A stretch of 50,564 bases of DNA, from positions 1-50,564 of the forward strand of contig NZ_VCRN01000032.1 in assembly GCF_009849585.1 (NCBI RefSeq). Reading direction: 5' to 3'. The notes under the pieces were generated by a model. It was not told the origin of the DNA, made no database searches, and saw nothing but the letters and a program-made list of their open reading frames with translations. Shown piece after piece: positions 32,720 to 42,901 of this stretch. Made by a program: the position numbers and the translations under genes. The DNA comes from Bacillus sp. ZZV12-4809 (GTDB lineage: Bacteria; Bacillota; Bacilli; Bacillales; Cytobacillaceae). The first letter of the stretch is position 1, and the number at the start of each line of letters is the position of its first letter.

Positions 32720-33760
32720 CTAACTTGTAAGTTTATTTCGATAAAATCTGGCATATGCTTTTGATCTATCTTTCAGCTTTTTTAACTGTGATGTTCTAAG
32801 TTCGATGATTGGCTGTGCAAAGGAAGTAATCAGTTTGCTTGAGAGAAGCAAGGTCAGAATCAGCGATATACCGGCAAGCAGCAGGAAGTTTTCTGGTTTA
32901 TTGAAAAAGTCCTGTAAGTGGCTTACTCTGAAAACCCGAACAAAGAACCCATGAAGCAGATAGACATAAAGTGTGTTTTTGCCTAAATTAGTAAAGAAAT
33001 AGTGCTTGCGCGGCACGAAAGCAAAGAAGCTAAGCACCATTATTAAGCTTAAAATATAAAAGCCTAATCTCGTTAGAACAGCTCCAATGGAAGCTGCCCC
33101 CATTTCAGTGTATGGCTTCGAGCCAAGCAGCCATTTGTAATCCACTTCAGGGTAAAGATAGAAGCCGATAAAGACGACCGCAAAAATACCTAATGCACTA
33201 ATTCTGAATTTTGGCTGGAATAAAGCATATAAATGTTCTTTCTTTAAATAATATCCCAATAAAAATAATGGGAAGAAAACAAAGGTTCTTGATAAACTTA
33301 AATAGTTTGAAATCCAATCAGCATATCCGACAGCAAGCCCTATGATCACGGCAGCTGCCAGGGAGTACTTCGCTTTATATTTTGCGAAGAGCAGAAGCAT
33401 AATATTCCAGCAGAACATGCTTATCAGGAACCATAATGACCAATGAGGGTTAAAAGGATCCAGCTCAAAGGTTCCTTTATTATATAAAAAGTAATAAAAA
33501 ACCGAATAAATAACCTGGAAAATGATATATGGCAGTATTAGCTTTTTGGCAATTTTCTTTATATATCCTTTTTTATAGAAGCCTTTGGCAAAAAAGCCGG
33601 ATACCAATATAAATGCCGGCATATGGAACGTATAAATAACTTTATATACTGTATAAATTGTTTCATTACCTTCAATAAAAGAGCGGAGCAAATGCCCAAA
33701 AACGACAAAGAAGATCAAAATAAACTTGGCATTGTCGAAGTAATAGTCACGTTGTTTCAT
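32720..33760 (-). CDS. Membrane acyltransferase (acyltransferase_3/OafA-like)
   Basis: Start chosen at ATG 33760-33758, behind GAGGAGGACAT; 346 residues. About ten membrane helices; the family's N-terminal signature DYYFDNAKFILIFFVVFGHL carries the catalytic-type His after helix 1, and TFHMPAFILVSGFFAKGF follows. Such proteins O-acetylate cell-surface sugars or polymers. Its place upstream of the kinE-ogt-mtn cluster parallels ykrP in B. subtilis. The substrate cannot be read. Confidence 0.88.
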   Translation of the reverse strand: MKQRDYYFDNAKFILIFFVVFGHLLRSFIEGNETIYTVYKVIYTFHMPAFILVSGFFAKGFYKKGYIKKIAKKLILPYIIFQVIYSVFYYFLYNKGTFELDPFNPHWSLWFLISMFCWNIMLLLFAKYKAKYSLAAAVIIGLAVGYADWISNYLSLSRTFVFFPLFLLGYYLKKEHLYALFQPKFRISALGIFAVVFIGFYLYPEVDYKWLLGSKPYTEMGAASIGAVLTRLGFYILSLIMVLSFFAFVPRKHYFFTNLGKNTLYVYLLHGFFVRVFRVSHLQDFFNKPENFLLLAGISLILTLLLSSKLITSFAQPIIELRTSQLKKLKDRSKAYARFYRNKLTS

Positions 33761-34255
33761 ATGTCCTCCTCTATTAAAGACCCCCAAATAAATACTTTCT
33801 CTGTCTTTACCCACTGTAACATGAAGCAAACTTCTTTTCTCGTGTAAATAGAAGGTTATATTTACAGAAAAAGTTAATTATAAAAGATCCAATATGACTG
33901 TAACATACTAAATGAAAAATCTGTTATATAAAAAGGGTGTTCAACCAACTCATATAATATAAGGGTTAGTATATTTTTATTAATCTGTTTCAAAAATATT
34001 GTATTGATTGTTATTTTTGTTTCAGATAAATGGTAGCAGTCCGATTAGTCTGCCAAGCTATAAAAAGACGATCTCCCCAGGAAAAAAATCATAAAGGAAA
34101 AGCACGGATAAATGCCGGGCTATAACAAATTGGAAAAATAATCTTCAAATGTTATTTTTGTTCTATTATAATGAATTGAAAGAATAGTAAAAAAGAATTA
34201 GAAGTGAACTGGTTCAATTGTTTGCATCCGGTTAAATCACAAAGGGGGAAGTAAT

Positions 34256-36058
34256 TTGAAAGGGGCAAGAAAATACGAAGCAGGGAAGAAGGAACGTACT
34301 GTTTCCTTTAAGCCTAAAAAGCCTGATATAGGTAAGTTCTTTAATAAGATGGCCGGCACGCGCTGGTGGAAGAATCTGAAGCTAGGCCAGAAATATGGGG
34401 TTGCGCTTTTTGTGACTATTGGTCTATTTACAGTTTCAACAGTCCTTACTTTTTTTCTGCTTACAATCGCCAGCTCAAAACTGGAGATTGTGAAGGATTC
34501 TGGGGAGAATGCCATTAAGATTACTGAATCGGCTGCTACATTTCACCATAAAGGAAGCACAATTGGAAACTTTATCATTGACTCCAATCCTAAACACTTA
34601 AAGACCTTTGACCAGCTGACAGAGGATTTTAATGAATTAAAGGAGGAAGTTTCTCCGGATTTGAGCAGTGCAAAATCGAAAGAACTTTTTAAGGAAATTG
34701 ATGAAAATGATCAAAAAATCACCAGTTTATTTCATGAAGTCATTGAGCCAAAAGTAAAACTTCAGCATGAAAGAGAGTACAGGCTTGGGAAATTGCAGGC
34801 AGATAATATTATTTCTGAAACGGTTGAAAAATTGAATACCCTGAGCAGTATGATGAAAGAGGACCAGAACAAAGCTGTATCTTCTGCTAAAGCAAGTCTT
34901 ATCTTAACTTTAATAACACTTGGTATTTCAATCATCGTTTCTGCTATTTTTGGAATAACAAGTATTGTTTTTATAGGCAGTATCATTACAAAAAAATTAA
35001 ATTCGATCGTTACATTCTCAAATGAAATAGCAAATGGAAACCTCAACGCTGATTCAGTTGAATATGAGGGCAATGATGAAGTGGCACAGCTTAGCAGAGC
35101 TATGAATTCCATGAAAGTGAAACTGCAGGCTATGATTCAGGAAATTAATGCAGTTTCTGGATATGTAACAGAAAGAAGCGGAGAATTGAATATTGCTGCT
35201 AATGAAGTAAAAGCAGCCAGTCAGCAGGTTGCTTCTACTATGCAGGAGCTTTCAGGAGGAGCTGAGGATCAGGCTGGTTCAGCAACACGATTGTCATTAT
35301 TGATGGACGAGTACCTGGAAAGAGTGAATGAAGCAGCAAGCAGCGGGAATAAAATCAAGAGTGCTTCCACAGAGGTGTTGTCGCTTACTGAGGATGGAAA
35401 CAAGCTCATGAAAGAATCCCAGGAACAAATGGGATTAATTAATCAGATAATGAAATCATCTGTGAACAAGGTTAATGGGCTGGATGATCAGACCAAACAA
35501 ATTTCAAGGCTAGTTAAGGTTATAAAGGAAATTGCTGACCAGACCAACCTGCTTGCATTAAATGCAGCAATTGAAGCTGCCAGAGCCGGTGAGCATGGAA
35601 GAGGGTTTGCAGTCGTTGCTGATGAGGTGAGGAAGCTTGCTGAACAGGTATCCTACTCTGTTTCGGATATCACCAAGATTGTCGGGGGGATTCAATCAGA
35701 GTCAAATAGTGTTGCCGTGTCACTTCAAACAGGCTATGCAGAAGTTGAAAAGGGAACTGAGCAAATTCAGTTGACAGGACAAACGTTTCAAAAAATTTAC
35801 GAGGCAGTTAACTCAATGTCCACCAATGTTAGCGACATTTCCCGCAGCCTCGAGCAAGTATCAATTAACTCTTCGCATATGAACCAGTCCATTGGCAATA
35901 TTGCCGCAGTATCTGAGGAATCTGCTGCAGGCATCGAGCAAACAAGTGCATCAATGGCTCAGACTAATCATTCAATGGAGGAAATCTCAGATAATGCACA
36001 ATCTCTTTCGGAATTGGCTGAACAATTAAATGAGATGATCATAAAATTCAAACTGTAA
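34256..36058 (+). CDS. Methyl-accepting chemotaxis protein
   Basis: 600 residues from TTG 34256 behind AAAGGGGGAAGTAAT. First membrane helix at about 50-73, a four-helix-bundle-like extracellular domain at about 75-210, second helix at about 212-238, HAMP to ~292, then the long signalling coiled coil. The tip (about 424-463) has the invariant [18 protein letters not shown] and [14 protein letters not shown]. The short ligand domain with several Asp/Glu/Lys suggests a 4HB sensor; the ligand is unknown. No other chemotaxis genes are adjacent. The 425-base upstream gap shows no ORF and no clear SigD promoter that I could fix. Confidence 0.93.
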   Translation: MKGARKYEAGKKERTVSFKPKKPDIGKFFNKMAGTRWWKNLKLGQKYGVALFVTIGLFTVSTVLTFFLLTIASSKLEIVKDSGENAIKITESAATFHHKGSTIGNFIIDSNPKHLKTFDQLTEDFNELKEEVSPDLSSAKSKELFKEIDENDQKITSLFHEVIEPKVKLQHEREYRLGKLQADNIISETVEKLNTLSSMMKEDQNKAVSSAKASLILTLITLGISIIVSAIFGITSIVFIGSIITKKLNSIVTFSNEIANGNLNADSVEYEGNDEVAQLSRAMNSMKVKLQAMIQEINAVSGYVTERSGELNIAANEVKAASQQVASTMQELSGGAEDQAGSATRLSLLMDEYLERVNEAASSGNKIKSASTEVLSLTEDGNKLMKESQEQMGLINQIMKSSVNKVNGLDDQTKQISRLVKVIKEIADQTNLLALNAAIEAARAGEHGRGFAVVADEVRKLAEQVSYSVSDITKIVGGIQSESNSVAVSLQTGYAEVEKGTEQIQLTGQTFQKIYEAVNSMSTNVSDISRSLEQVSINSSHMNQSIGNIAAVSEESAAGIEQTSASMAQTNHSMEEISDNAQSLSELAEQLNEMIIKFKL

Positions 36059-36217
36059 ATTTTTAGGTATACTCGTGAAAGGGTATGCCTTTTCTGTATT
36101 CTCCAAACGCATTAATATTAAAAATTATTTATGACAGTTTTCCCTGAGATTTAAAGGTTTTGGTCAAATTTTGTAGAAATATTTAATTAATTGCATACCC
36201 CAATAGGAGGAAATAGA

Positions 36218-38044
36218 GTGGTCATTATGAATCAGGAAATCAGGAGACTCTATGCCAGGATTGAGACTTTGGAAAAGGAAAATAATATTTTGGCCAATAA
36301 TAATTCACTAGGATATAATCTTTTCTCACACTCAAAAGATGGAATTATAATATTTGACAGCGAGGAGAAAATAGTCGATGTCAATCCATCATTTATTGAA
36401 AGTATAAAAATGGATAAACAGCAGCTCATAGGCAATAGCCTGTATGAAATCGTACCGGAAAATAGGCATTTCAAGCTTGAAAAGCACATAGAGCTTCTGA
36501 GGAAGAATAAAAGTGCCAGAGGCATCCTGCCGGTATATACTGGCAGAAGTATTATTGAGTTTGATTTTACTGCCAGCATCCTAAATGATAGCGGCCTTTA
36601 TATGTGTTTATTACGTGATGTAACGAGCAAGAGGCTCCTTGAGCGGAAAGTAAAAAAGAATGAAGAGCTTTATGCTGACTTATTTATCGAAGCACTTGAT
36701 GGAATTATTTTTTGGGGTGGCGGCGGTGAAATCATCGATGCGAATGAAGCCGCTTGCCGAATATTTGAATGTACCCATGATGAGCTTCTCAATAAAAAGA
36801 TAAAAGATTTTGTTTATGAAAAATCGGAAAGGTACAAAAGCATTGTAAAAGAGATGTTCGTTAAAGGAAGTATACGGGATGAGCTTGTTTTTCTGATGCC
36901 CAATGGCCAGTTTAAATCATTGGAGTTTACAGTGAAATTAAACTCCGTTGAAGGCTACCATATGACAATCTTCAGAAATGTAAGTGAGCGTCATGCCATG
37001 GAGAAAAGCTTAAGGGAAAGCGAACAAAAATTTCGCATGATATTTGAAGGAGCACTTGAAGGTATTCTTCTCTGGAACGATCAGTTTCAAATAGTTGATA
37101 TTAATCAATCGGGCCAGAGAATGCTGCAGATGAAAAAGGATGATCTTATCGGAGCGTCACTTCATAGTATTTTGAATGACTGCAATATAACCGATGATGA
37201 ATTAAAAGAGCAATTAAGAAACATACACACAGATGGCCAATCTGACGGGAATCTTTCCATTACTTTAAAATCAGGCAGAAAGAAATTCTTTGAGTTTTCC
37301 AACAAGCATAATATTTTTTCTAATATCAGTATGAGTACATTTAAAGATATAACTGAGAAGCTGGAAATGGAAGAACAGCTTCGGAAATCAGATACCTTGA
37401 ATGTTATTGGAGAATTGGCTGCAGGGATTGCACATGAAATAAGAAATCCAATGACGGCTCTTAAAGGGTTTATACAGCTGTTGGAGAGCAGTGTAAAAGA
37501 AGATCATACGATGTATTTCAATGTAATCACCACTGAGCTCAGCAGGATTGATTCCATTATTAATGAATTTCTCATTCTCGCTAAGCCTCAAGCTGTCAAA
37601 TTTATAGAAAAAGACATTTCACAAATCATGAAAGAAACAGTCGATCTCCTTAGTGCACAGGCTGTGCTTCATAATGTTCAATTCAGAACTTATTATGAAC
37701 AAAATTTGCCCAAGGTTTTCTGCGAAACCAATCAAATGAAAAAGGTCTTTATCAACATCATTAAAAATGCAATTGAAGTCATGCCTAAAGGCGGTTATAT
37801 TACCGTATCCGTTCAAAAGGGCCCTGGTCATAAAGTTCACATTACCATAAGGGATGAAGGAACAGGAATTCCTGCGCATAAAATAAAAAAGCTTGGTGAG
37901 CCTTTCTATACTACAAAAGAAAGAGGCACTGGACTTGGTTTAATGGTTACATATAAAATTATAGAAGAGCACAAGGGAACAATTGAAGTGGAAAGCAAAT
38001 TGGGAAAAGGAACTGTTTTCCACATCTATTTGCCCTTATTATAA
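36218..38044 (+). CDS. kinE: PAS-domain sensor histidine kinase (KinE/KinA-like)
   Basis: Start set at GTG 36218, behind AGGAGGAAATAGA; 608 residues. A short coiled N-terminus is followed by three PAS domains (about 27-140, 145-265 and 268-385; FSHSKDGIIIFDSEEKIVD, LDGIIFWGGGGEIIDANEA and EGILLWNDQFQIVDINQ). HisKA has phospho-acceptor His406 in IAHEIRNPMTALKGF, and the HATPase has INIIKNAIEV, DEGTGIP and GTGLGLM. No transmembrane segment, so it is cytoplasmic. It has no adjacent response regulator, like the orphan sporulation kinases feeding Spo0F. Immediately followed by ogt as in B. subtilis kinE-ogt, which is why I use that symbol. Confidence 0.88.
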   Translation: MVIMNQEIRRLYARIETLEKENNILANNNSLGYNLFSHSKDGIIIFDSEEKIVDVNPSFIESIKMDKQQLIGNSLYEIVPENRHFKLEKHIELLRKNKSARGILPVYTGRSIIEFDFTASILNDSGLYMCLLRDVTSKRLLERKVKKNEELYADLFIEALDGIIFWGGGGEIIDANEAACRIFECTHDELLNKKIKDFVYEKSERYKSIVKEMFVKGSIRDELVFLMPNGQFKSLEFTVKLNSVEGYHMTIFRNVSERHAMEKSLRESEQKFRMIFEGALEGILLWNDQFQIVDINQSGQRMLQMKKDDLIGASLHSILNDCNITDDELKEQLRNIHTDGQSDGNLSITLKSGRKKFFEFSNKHNIFSNISMSTFKDITEKLEMEEQLRKSDTLNVIGELAAGIAHEIRNPMTALKGFIQLLESSVKEDHTMYFNVITTELSRIDSIINEFLILAKPQAVKFIEKDISQIMKETVDLLSAQAVLHNVQFRTYYEQNLPKVFCETNQMKKVFINIIKNAIEVMPKGGYITVSVQKGPGHKVHITIRDEGTGIPAHKIKKLGEPFYTTKERGTGLGLMVTYKIIEEHKGTIEVESKLGKGTVFHIYLPLL

Positions 38045-38058
38045 AGGCGGGAATTAAT

Positions 38059-38559
38059 ATGACAGGCAGAGTTTATTCTAAAAAAATGACACCGGTCGGA
38101 GATATTTACATCGTAGCAGAAAATGGAATTCTTTCGGCTATATACATGGGGGAAGATGATTTTATGGAAGGGGAAGAGGTATCATCATTGCAATTTGATC
38201 CTTCTAATACTTTAATCAGAAAGTGTACTCTCCAGCTTGAGGAATACTTTGACGGACATAGGAAGGAATTTGATATCCCTATAGAGCCCAATGGAACGGA
38301 TTTTCAAAAAGCAGTATGGAAAGAGCTTTGCCTCATTCCATTTGGCGAAACAAGAAGCTATCAGGAAATCGCTGCCGGGATAGGGAAAGATAAAGCTGTG
38401 AGGGCCATTGGACAGGCAAACAAGGCCAATCGCCTTCCAATCATTATTCCTTGCCATCGTGTTATCGGCAAAAATAAATCTTTAACTGGCTATGCGGGAA
38501 GCAGGACAGAAATTAAAGAAATTTTATTATCCCTTGAAGGAGCCCATTATGCTAAATAG
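38059..38559 (+). CDS. ogt: Methylated-DNA--protein-cysteine methyltransferase
   Basis: 166 residues from ATG 38059 (AAAGGCGGGAATTA upstream), 14 bases after the kinase. The C-terminal domain has the active site IIIPCHRVIG with acceptor Cys, and the recognition helix region ETRSYQEIAAGIGKDKAVR. Repairs O6-methylguanine by suicidal transfer of the methyl group. Probably cotranscribed with the kinase. Confidence 0.95.
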   Translation: MTGRVYSKKMTPVGDIYIVAENGILSAIYMGEDDFMEGEEVSSLQFDPSNTLIRKCTLQLEEYFDGHRKEFDIPIEPNGTDFQKAVWKELCLIPFGETRSYQEIAAGIGKDKAVRAIGQANKANRLPIIIPCHRVIGKNKSLTGYAGSRTEIKEILLSLEGAHYAK

Positions 38560-38565
38560 TTATCA

Positions 38566-38592
38566 AAATCACCCTTTCAAGGTGATTTTTTT
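38566..38592 (+). terminator. Terminator after ogt
   Basis: AATCACCCTTTCAAGGTGATTTTTTT. Confidence 0.9.
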
Positions 38593-38609
38593 GGTTTATT
38601 TAAATTCTA

Positions 38610-38659
38610 TTGACGAAATGAACTAAATTCGATTACTATCTAATTAGATAAAAATCGAA
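38610..38659 (+). promoter_or_regulatory. Promoter with overlapping 32-bp dyad operator
   Basis: TTGACG at 38610-38615 and TACTAT at 38634-38639 give an 18-bp spaced SigA-type promoter. Over and after the -10 lies the perfect palindrome TATCTAATTAGATA (38637-38650), nested in an outer pair TTCGATT (38628-38634) and AATCGAA (38653-38659) sharing exactly the same centre (38643.5). The placement implies repression, most likely by the product of the next gene. Confidence 0.8.
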
Positions 38660-38675
38660 ATGGGGTACTTTACTT

Positions 38676-39257
38676 ATGCAATTAAATCGTTTAGTAGCAT
38701 TTTATAAGACAATGGGAGACCCTACCAGAATCCGGATTGTATTTCTCCTTGCCAAAGGGCCGCTGCATGGCCAGGCTATAGCCGGAAAGCTCGGCTTAAC
38801 CCCGCCTACTATCACGCATCACCTGAATAAACTGCGGGAAATAAACCTTGTTTATCAAAGAAGAGATAAAAATACTGTGTATTTTTATCTAAATGAATCC
38901 GTATTGAAACACCAATCAGGGGTTCTTGCAAAATTGGCAGACAAAGAGGAGGTTAAAAAAATGGAGGAACAAAATTCAGAAAACCAGAAGGTTATTGAAA
39001 ATTTCTTTACCAGGGATGGAAAACTGAAGAATATTCCTGCCCAGAGAAAGAAGAAACTCATGGTTTTTGAACATTTAATTAAAGGCTTGAAAATGGGTAA
39101 AAAATATGAAGAAAAAGAGCTTAACGAATACATCAAACAGTTTCATGAAGATTATGCAACTATACGCAGAGAATTCATAATCAACCATTATATGTACCGC
39201 GAGAATGGGATTTACGAATTAAACCCTCCAGAAATGTGGGCAAAAATAGAAGGATAA
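38676..39257 (+). CDS. ArsR-type regulator fused to DUF2087
   Basis: 193 residues. The N-terminal winged helix (about 5-75) has MGDPTRIRIVFLLAKG and the recognition helix TPPTITHHLNKLREINLV. A Lys/Glu-rich linker follows, and then the C-terminal DUF2087 domain (about 105-185; FTRDGKLKNIPAQRKKKLM and DYATIRREFIINHYMYREN). No metal-binding Cys pair is seen, so it is not a classical metal sensor. Autoregulation through the 32-bp dyad upstream is inferred. In B. subtilis mtnA and mtnK lie at this spot between ogt and mtnU; here this regulator takes their place. Confidence 0.88.
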   Translation: MQLNRLVAFYKTMGDPTRIRIVFLLAKGPLHGQAIAGKLGLTPPTITHHLNKLREINLVYQRRDKNTVYFYLNESVLKHQSGVLAKLADKEEVKKMEEQNSENQKVIENFFTRDGKLKNIPAQRKKKLMVFEHLIKGLKMGKKYEEKELNEYIKQFHEDYATIRREFIINHYMYRENGIYELNPPEMWAKIEG

Positions 39258-39283
39258 GCAGGGGCCCTGACAGGGCCCTCTGC
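39258..39283. terminator. Bidirectional terminator-like hairpin
   Basis: GCAGGGGCCCTGACAGGGCC with CTCTGC closing the stem, between convergent genes. Confidence 0.75.
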
Positions 39284-39290
39284 AACATTT

Positions 39291-40076
39291 TCAGCGGTAA
39301 AAATCCGTTTTGCGGTCATCAAAAATCGGAATTAAGCCGCGGACTTCCTTCACTTTATCCAGGTCAATTTCAGCATGCAGAATTTCTTCAGTTTCAGTGC
39401 CTTCAGCAAGCACATCCCCCCATGGATCAATAATCATTGAATGACCTGCAAAGACATTAGCAGGATCAGAGCCGGAACGGTTGCAGGCAATGACATAGCA
39501 CTGGTTTTCAATAGCACGTGCAATTAATAGCGCACGCCAATGAGCAAGCCGTGCCAATGGCCATTGTGCTACTACAAATATTGCTTCTGCACCATCCGCT
39601 GTATGGGTACGCAGCCATTCAGGAAAACGGATATCATAACAAATCATTCCTGCAAACTTCCTGTTGGCCAGGGAAAATCCTCCCCTTGCTGCCCCTCCTT
39701 TCAAATAGAGGTGCTCATTCATAAGCTTGAATAAGTGCAGCTTGCTGTATTCATGCAAAAGCTCACCATTATGGTCTACAATCAGCAGAGTATTGTAAAT
39801 GCCATCAGTTGTTTTTTTGGCTACAGAACCGCCAATCAGGTAAACCTTATTTTTTTTTGCAATTTCTTTCAAAAATGCCAGTGAAAAAGCAGCATCCGGA
39901 TCTGCTATTTCATCCAATCTGGTCAAATCATAGCCTGTCGTCCAAAGTTCAGGTAGTACTAAAACGTCTGGATCAGATTTAAGAGCTTTATTAATCATGG
40001 CTTCGGCCGCAATAAAATTCTTCTCTGGTTTTCCAAATGCAATATCCATTTGCAAACAAGCAATCCTTAATTTCAC
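39291..40076 (-). CDS. mtnU: Omega-amidase-type carbon-nitrogen hydrolase
   Basis: Start set at GTG 40076, behind TGGGGGAGTAAA; 261 residues. Nitrilase fold with the Glu in VLVLPELWTTGYDL, the Lys in LHEYSKLHLF and the Cys in FAGMICYDIRFPEWLR forming the E-K-C triad. In B. subtilis MtnU lies beside mtnE; omega-amidase removes the amide of 2-oxoglutaramate made when glutamine is the amino donor for methionine regeneration. Divergent from mtnE. Confidence 0.88.
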   Translation of the reverse strand: MKLRIACLQMDIAFGKPEKNFIAAEAMINKALKSDPDVLVLPELWTTGYDLTRLDEIADPDAAFSLAFLKEIAKKNKVYLIGGSVAKKTTDGIYNTLLIVDHNGELLHEYSKLHLFKLMNEHLYLKGGAARGGFSLANRKFAGMICYDIRFPEWLRTHTADGAEAIFVVAQWPLARLAHWRALLIARAIENQCYVIACNRSGSDPANVFAGHSMIIDPWGDVLAEGTETEEILHAEIDLDKVKEVRGLIPIFDDRKTDFYR

Positions 40077-40219
40077 TTTACTCCCCCACAATCATCTTTT
40101 CCTTATGTTATGATTAGTCCGATAGATAAAAACTTTCTAAATTTTACTTTACAACTTACCATTTACGTTATATCATTTGGGACTATATTTTCAATCCTTT
40201 TTTTAAGCAGGTGAACAAT

Positions 40220-41392
40220 TTGATTAATTATCCGCAATCTGAACTTTTAAAAAGTCTTCCTAAACAGTTTTTTGCTTCTTTGACTGCGAAGGTGGGAAAA
40301 AAACTTGAACAGGGCTATGATGTCATCAATTTGGGACAGGGAAATCCAGATCTGCCAACCCCGGATCATATTGTCAAAAGTCTTCAACGTGCAGCCGATA
40401 ACCCTCAAAACCATAAGTACTCTCCTTTTCAGGGTTACCCGTATTTAAAAAAGGCAGCAGCTGACTTTTATAAAAGGGAATATGGTGTAGAATTAGACCC
40501 CGATACTGAAATAGCCATTCTTTTTGGAGGCAAAGCAGGGCTTGTTGAAATCCCCCAATGTCTTTTAAACCCTGGGGACAGGATATTGGTTCCAGACCCG
40601 GGATATCCTGATTATTGGTCAGGAGTTGCGCTGGCTAAAGCAGAAATGGTGACAATGCCTCTGAGGGAAGAAAATAACTTTTTGCCAGTATATAGTGACT
40701 TGCCGGCTGAGGAGCTTAAAGCAGCCAAGTTGATGTTTCTTAATTATCCAAATAACCCTACTGGAGCAATCGCAAACAAAGAATTTTTCCAGGAAACAGT
40801 TGAATTAAGCCGAAGGCATGAGATATGCGTAGTCCATGACTTTGCATATGGAGGAATTGGATTCGACGGAAAAAACCCTGTCAGTTTTCTTCAGGCAGAA
40901 GGAGCAAAAGAGGTTGGAATTGAAATTTATACTCTATCAAAGACCTTTAATATGGCTGGCTGGAGAGTAGGGTTTGCCGCTGGAAATGCAAGCGTTATCG
41001 CAGCATTGAACCTGATGCAGGATCATCTTTACGTCAGCTTGTTTGGAGCTGTTCAGGAAGCTGCAGCAGCTGCTCTGTCAGGCTCTCAGGATTGTGTAAA
41101 AGAGTTGAATTCGATCTACGAGTCCAGACGGAATACCCTCATTTCCGGTCTCAGGGAAATTGGGTGGGATGTACAAGCGCCAAAAGGCTCCTTTTTTGCA
41201 TGGCTAAAGGTTCCTGAATCATTTACATCTGAAGAGTTTTCTGAGTATCTCCTTGAAAAAGCGCATATTGCAGTGGCACCCGGAAACGGCTTTGGCCCCT
41301 TTGGAGAAGGATTTGTAAGAGTCGGGTTGCTGACATCTGAAGAAAGACTTAGAGAAGCGGTGGAGCGAATACAAAAATTAAGCTTGTTTTAA
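40220..41392 (+). CDS. mtnE: Methionine-regenerating aminotransferase MtnE
   Basis: Start set at TTG 40220 (GCAGGTG about eight bases upstream), giving 390 residues beginning INYPQSELLKSLPKQFF, parallel to B. subtilis MtnE. Class I/II PLP enzyme with LNYPNNPTGA, the PLP lysine in YTLSKTFNMAGWRVGF and the C-terminal Arg in GFVRVGLLTSEERL. It transaminates 4-methylthio-2-oxobutyrate to methionine, the last step of methionine salvage. No S-box is visible in its own 128-base upstream gap. Confidence 0.93.
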   Translation: MINYPQSELLKSLPKQFFASLTAKVGKKLEQGYDVINLGQGNPDLPTPDHIVKSLQRAADNPQNHKYSPFQGYPYLKKAAADFYKREYGVELDPDTEIAILFGGKAGLVEIPQCLLNPGDRILVPDPGYPDYWSGVALAKAEMVTMPLREENNFLPVYSDLPAEELKAAKLMFLNYPNNPTGAIANKEFFQETVELSRRHEICVVHDFAYGGIGFDGKNPVSFLQAEGAKEVGIEIYTLSKTFNMAGWRVGFAAGNASVIAALNLMQDHLYVSLFGAVQEAAAAALSGSQDCVKELNSIYESRRNTLISGLREIGWDVQAPKGSFFAWLKVPESFTSEEFSEYLLEKAHIAVAPGNGFGPFGEGFVRVGLLTSEERLREAVERIQKLSLF

Positions 41393-41481
41393 TTTTTTCA
41401 AAAATTCAATTGACAAAAGTATATAGCACTGTCATAATTTTAATTAAATTTCTAAATTAACTGAATACTCGATTTCGTTTT

Positions 41482-41632
41482 CTTATCAAGAGCAGGCGGA
41501 GGGACTAGCCCTATGAAGCCCGGCAACCGACTTAACAAAAGCACGGTGCTAAATCTTGCAGCTAATAGCTGAAAGATAAGGAGATGTTAGATTGTTATGC
41601 TAACCTCTTCTTATTTGAAGAGGTTTTTTTAT
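41482..41632 (+). promoter_or_regulatory. SAM-I (S-box) riboswitch with terminator
   Basis: P1 CTTATC (41482-41487) pairs with GATAAG (41575-41580). Between them lie the conserved AGAGCAGGCGGAGGGACT, CCCTATGAAGCCCGGCAACC and the pseudoknot region. The expression platform contains GATGTTAG...GCTAAC as antiterminator element, then terminator CCTCTTC-TTATTT-GAAGAGG with TTTTTTT (41604-41632). High SAM ends transcription before mtnW. Confidence 0.97.
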
Positions 41633-41668
41633 TTTTTCCATTCTTTGAAATTGAAAGGAAGAAGATTA

Positions 41669-42901
41669 ATGAGTGAGATTATTGCAGCGTATCTGATACA
41701 TGATGAAAAACATAATCCCGAGAAAAAAGCAGAGGAGATTGCTTTAGGATTAACGGTGGGATCATGGACCCATTTGCCCGTGCTTGAAAAGCTTCAGCTG
41801 GAGAAGCATAAAGGCAGGGTCGTTTCTGTTGAAAGAGCGACAAAAAATACAGGAAGCAAGGAAACAGCTGCGATCATTAAGATCGCCTATCCTGCTGTTA
41901 ATTTTAGTCCGGATTTACCGGCAATATTAACAACCGTTTTTGGAAAACTGTCATTGGACGGAAAGATAAAACTGCTGGATTTAGAGTTTTCCAATGAACT
42001 TAAAAGCTTTTTTCCAGGACCTCGATTTGGAATTGAAGGACTGAGAGAGAAATTAAATGTGTATGACAGACCTCTTTTGATGAGCATCTTCAAAGGAGTG
42101 CTCGGCAAAGATATGGATTTTTTGACTTCACAGCTAAGAGAACAGGCCTATGGGGGCATTGATCTTGTAAAAGATGACGAAATTTTATTTGAAAACAGCC
42201 TTACACCGTTTGAAGCCCGGATAGCAGAAGGAAAAAAGGTGTTAAGGCAAGTTTACGAGGAAACGGGCCATCAAACCCTTTATGCTGTGAATTTAACAGG
42301 CAGAACATTTGAATTAAAAGACAAGGCAAGGAAGGCAGCAAGTCTTGGTGCAGATCTTCTGCTGTTCAATGTATTTTCTTATGGACTCGATGTTTTGCAG
42401 TCCTTAAGAGAAGATAATGAAATTGAATTGCCTATCATGGCACATCCTGCAGTTAGCGGAGCTCTTTCAGCTTCAAGCCTTTATGGAATCTCTTATCCTT
42501 TACTTTTGGGCAAGCTGCTCAGATATTCGGGTGCTGACTTATCTTTATTCCCATCTCCTTATGGGTCTGTTGCTCTTGAAAAGACACAGGCATTATCCAT
42601 TGCTGATAACCTGAATGCGGAAGATTCCTTCAAAAGATCTTTTCCGGTACCCTCAGCCGGCATTCATCCGGGTTTAGTGCCTTTGCTTTTCGAAGACTTC
42701 GGAATAGACAGTGTAATCAATGCCGGAGGCGGGATACACGGGCATCCAGATGGGGCAAGAGGAGGCGGTTTGGCATTCCGCCAGGCGATTGATTTGACTT
42801 TAAAGGGAGTTTCTTTGGCTGATGCTCCTTCAGACTTCACCGAATTAAAAAGCGCGATCGATTTGTGGGGATCAAAAGAGGCGGCTGTTAAGAATGGCTA
42901 A
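41669..42901 (+). CDS. mtnW: 2,3-diketo-5-methylthiopentyl-1-phosphate enolase (RuBisCO-like protein)
   Basis: Start set at ATG 41669, behind AAAGGAAGAAGATTA; the upstream in-frame extension lies inside the riboswitch terminator. 410 residues with the RuBisCO large-chain fold: [30 protein letters not shown] (position of the catalytic Lys/metal ligands), [13 protein letters not shown] and FINAGGG-like [15 protein letters not shown]. Converts DK-MTP-1-P to its enol form. First gene of mtnWXBD; overlaps mtnX. Confidence 0.94.
   Translation: MSEIIAAYLIHDEKHNPEKKAEEIALGLTVGSWTHLPVLEKLQLEKHKGRVVSVERATKNTGSKETAAIIKIAYPAVNFSPDLPAILTTVFGKLSLDGKIKLLDLEFSNELKSFFPGPRFGIEGLREKLNVYDRPLLMSIFKGVLGKDMDFLTSQLREQAYGGIDLVKDDEILFENSLTPFEARIAEGKKVLRQVYEETGHQTLYAVNLTGRTFELKDKARKAASLGADLLLFNVFSYGLDVLQSLREDNEIELPIMAHPAVSGALSASSLYGISYPLLLGKLLRYSGADLSLFPSPYGSVALEKTQALSIADNLNAEDSFKRSFPVPSAGIHPGLVPLLFEDFGIDSVINAGGGIHGHPDGARGGGLAFRQAIDLTLKGVSLADAPSDFTELKSAIDLWGSKEAAVKNG

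Noticed and set aside
33830..34255. Regulatory RNA or SigD promoter in the gap before the chemoreceptor
   Set aside because: No TAAA-N15-GCCGATAT match and no recognisable c-di-GMP riboswitch core; the gap is AT-rich without a supportable feature.
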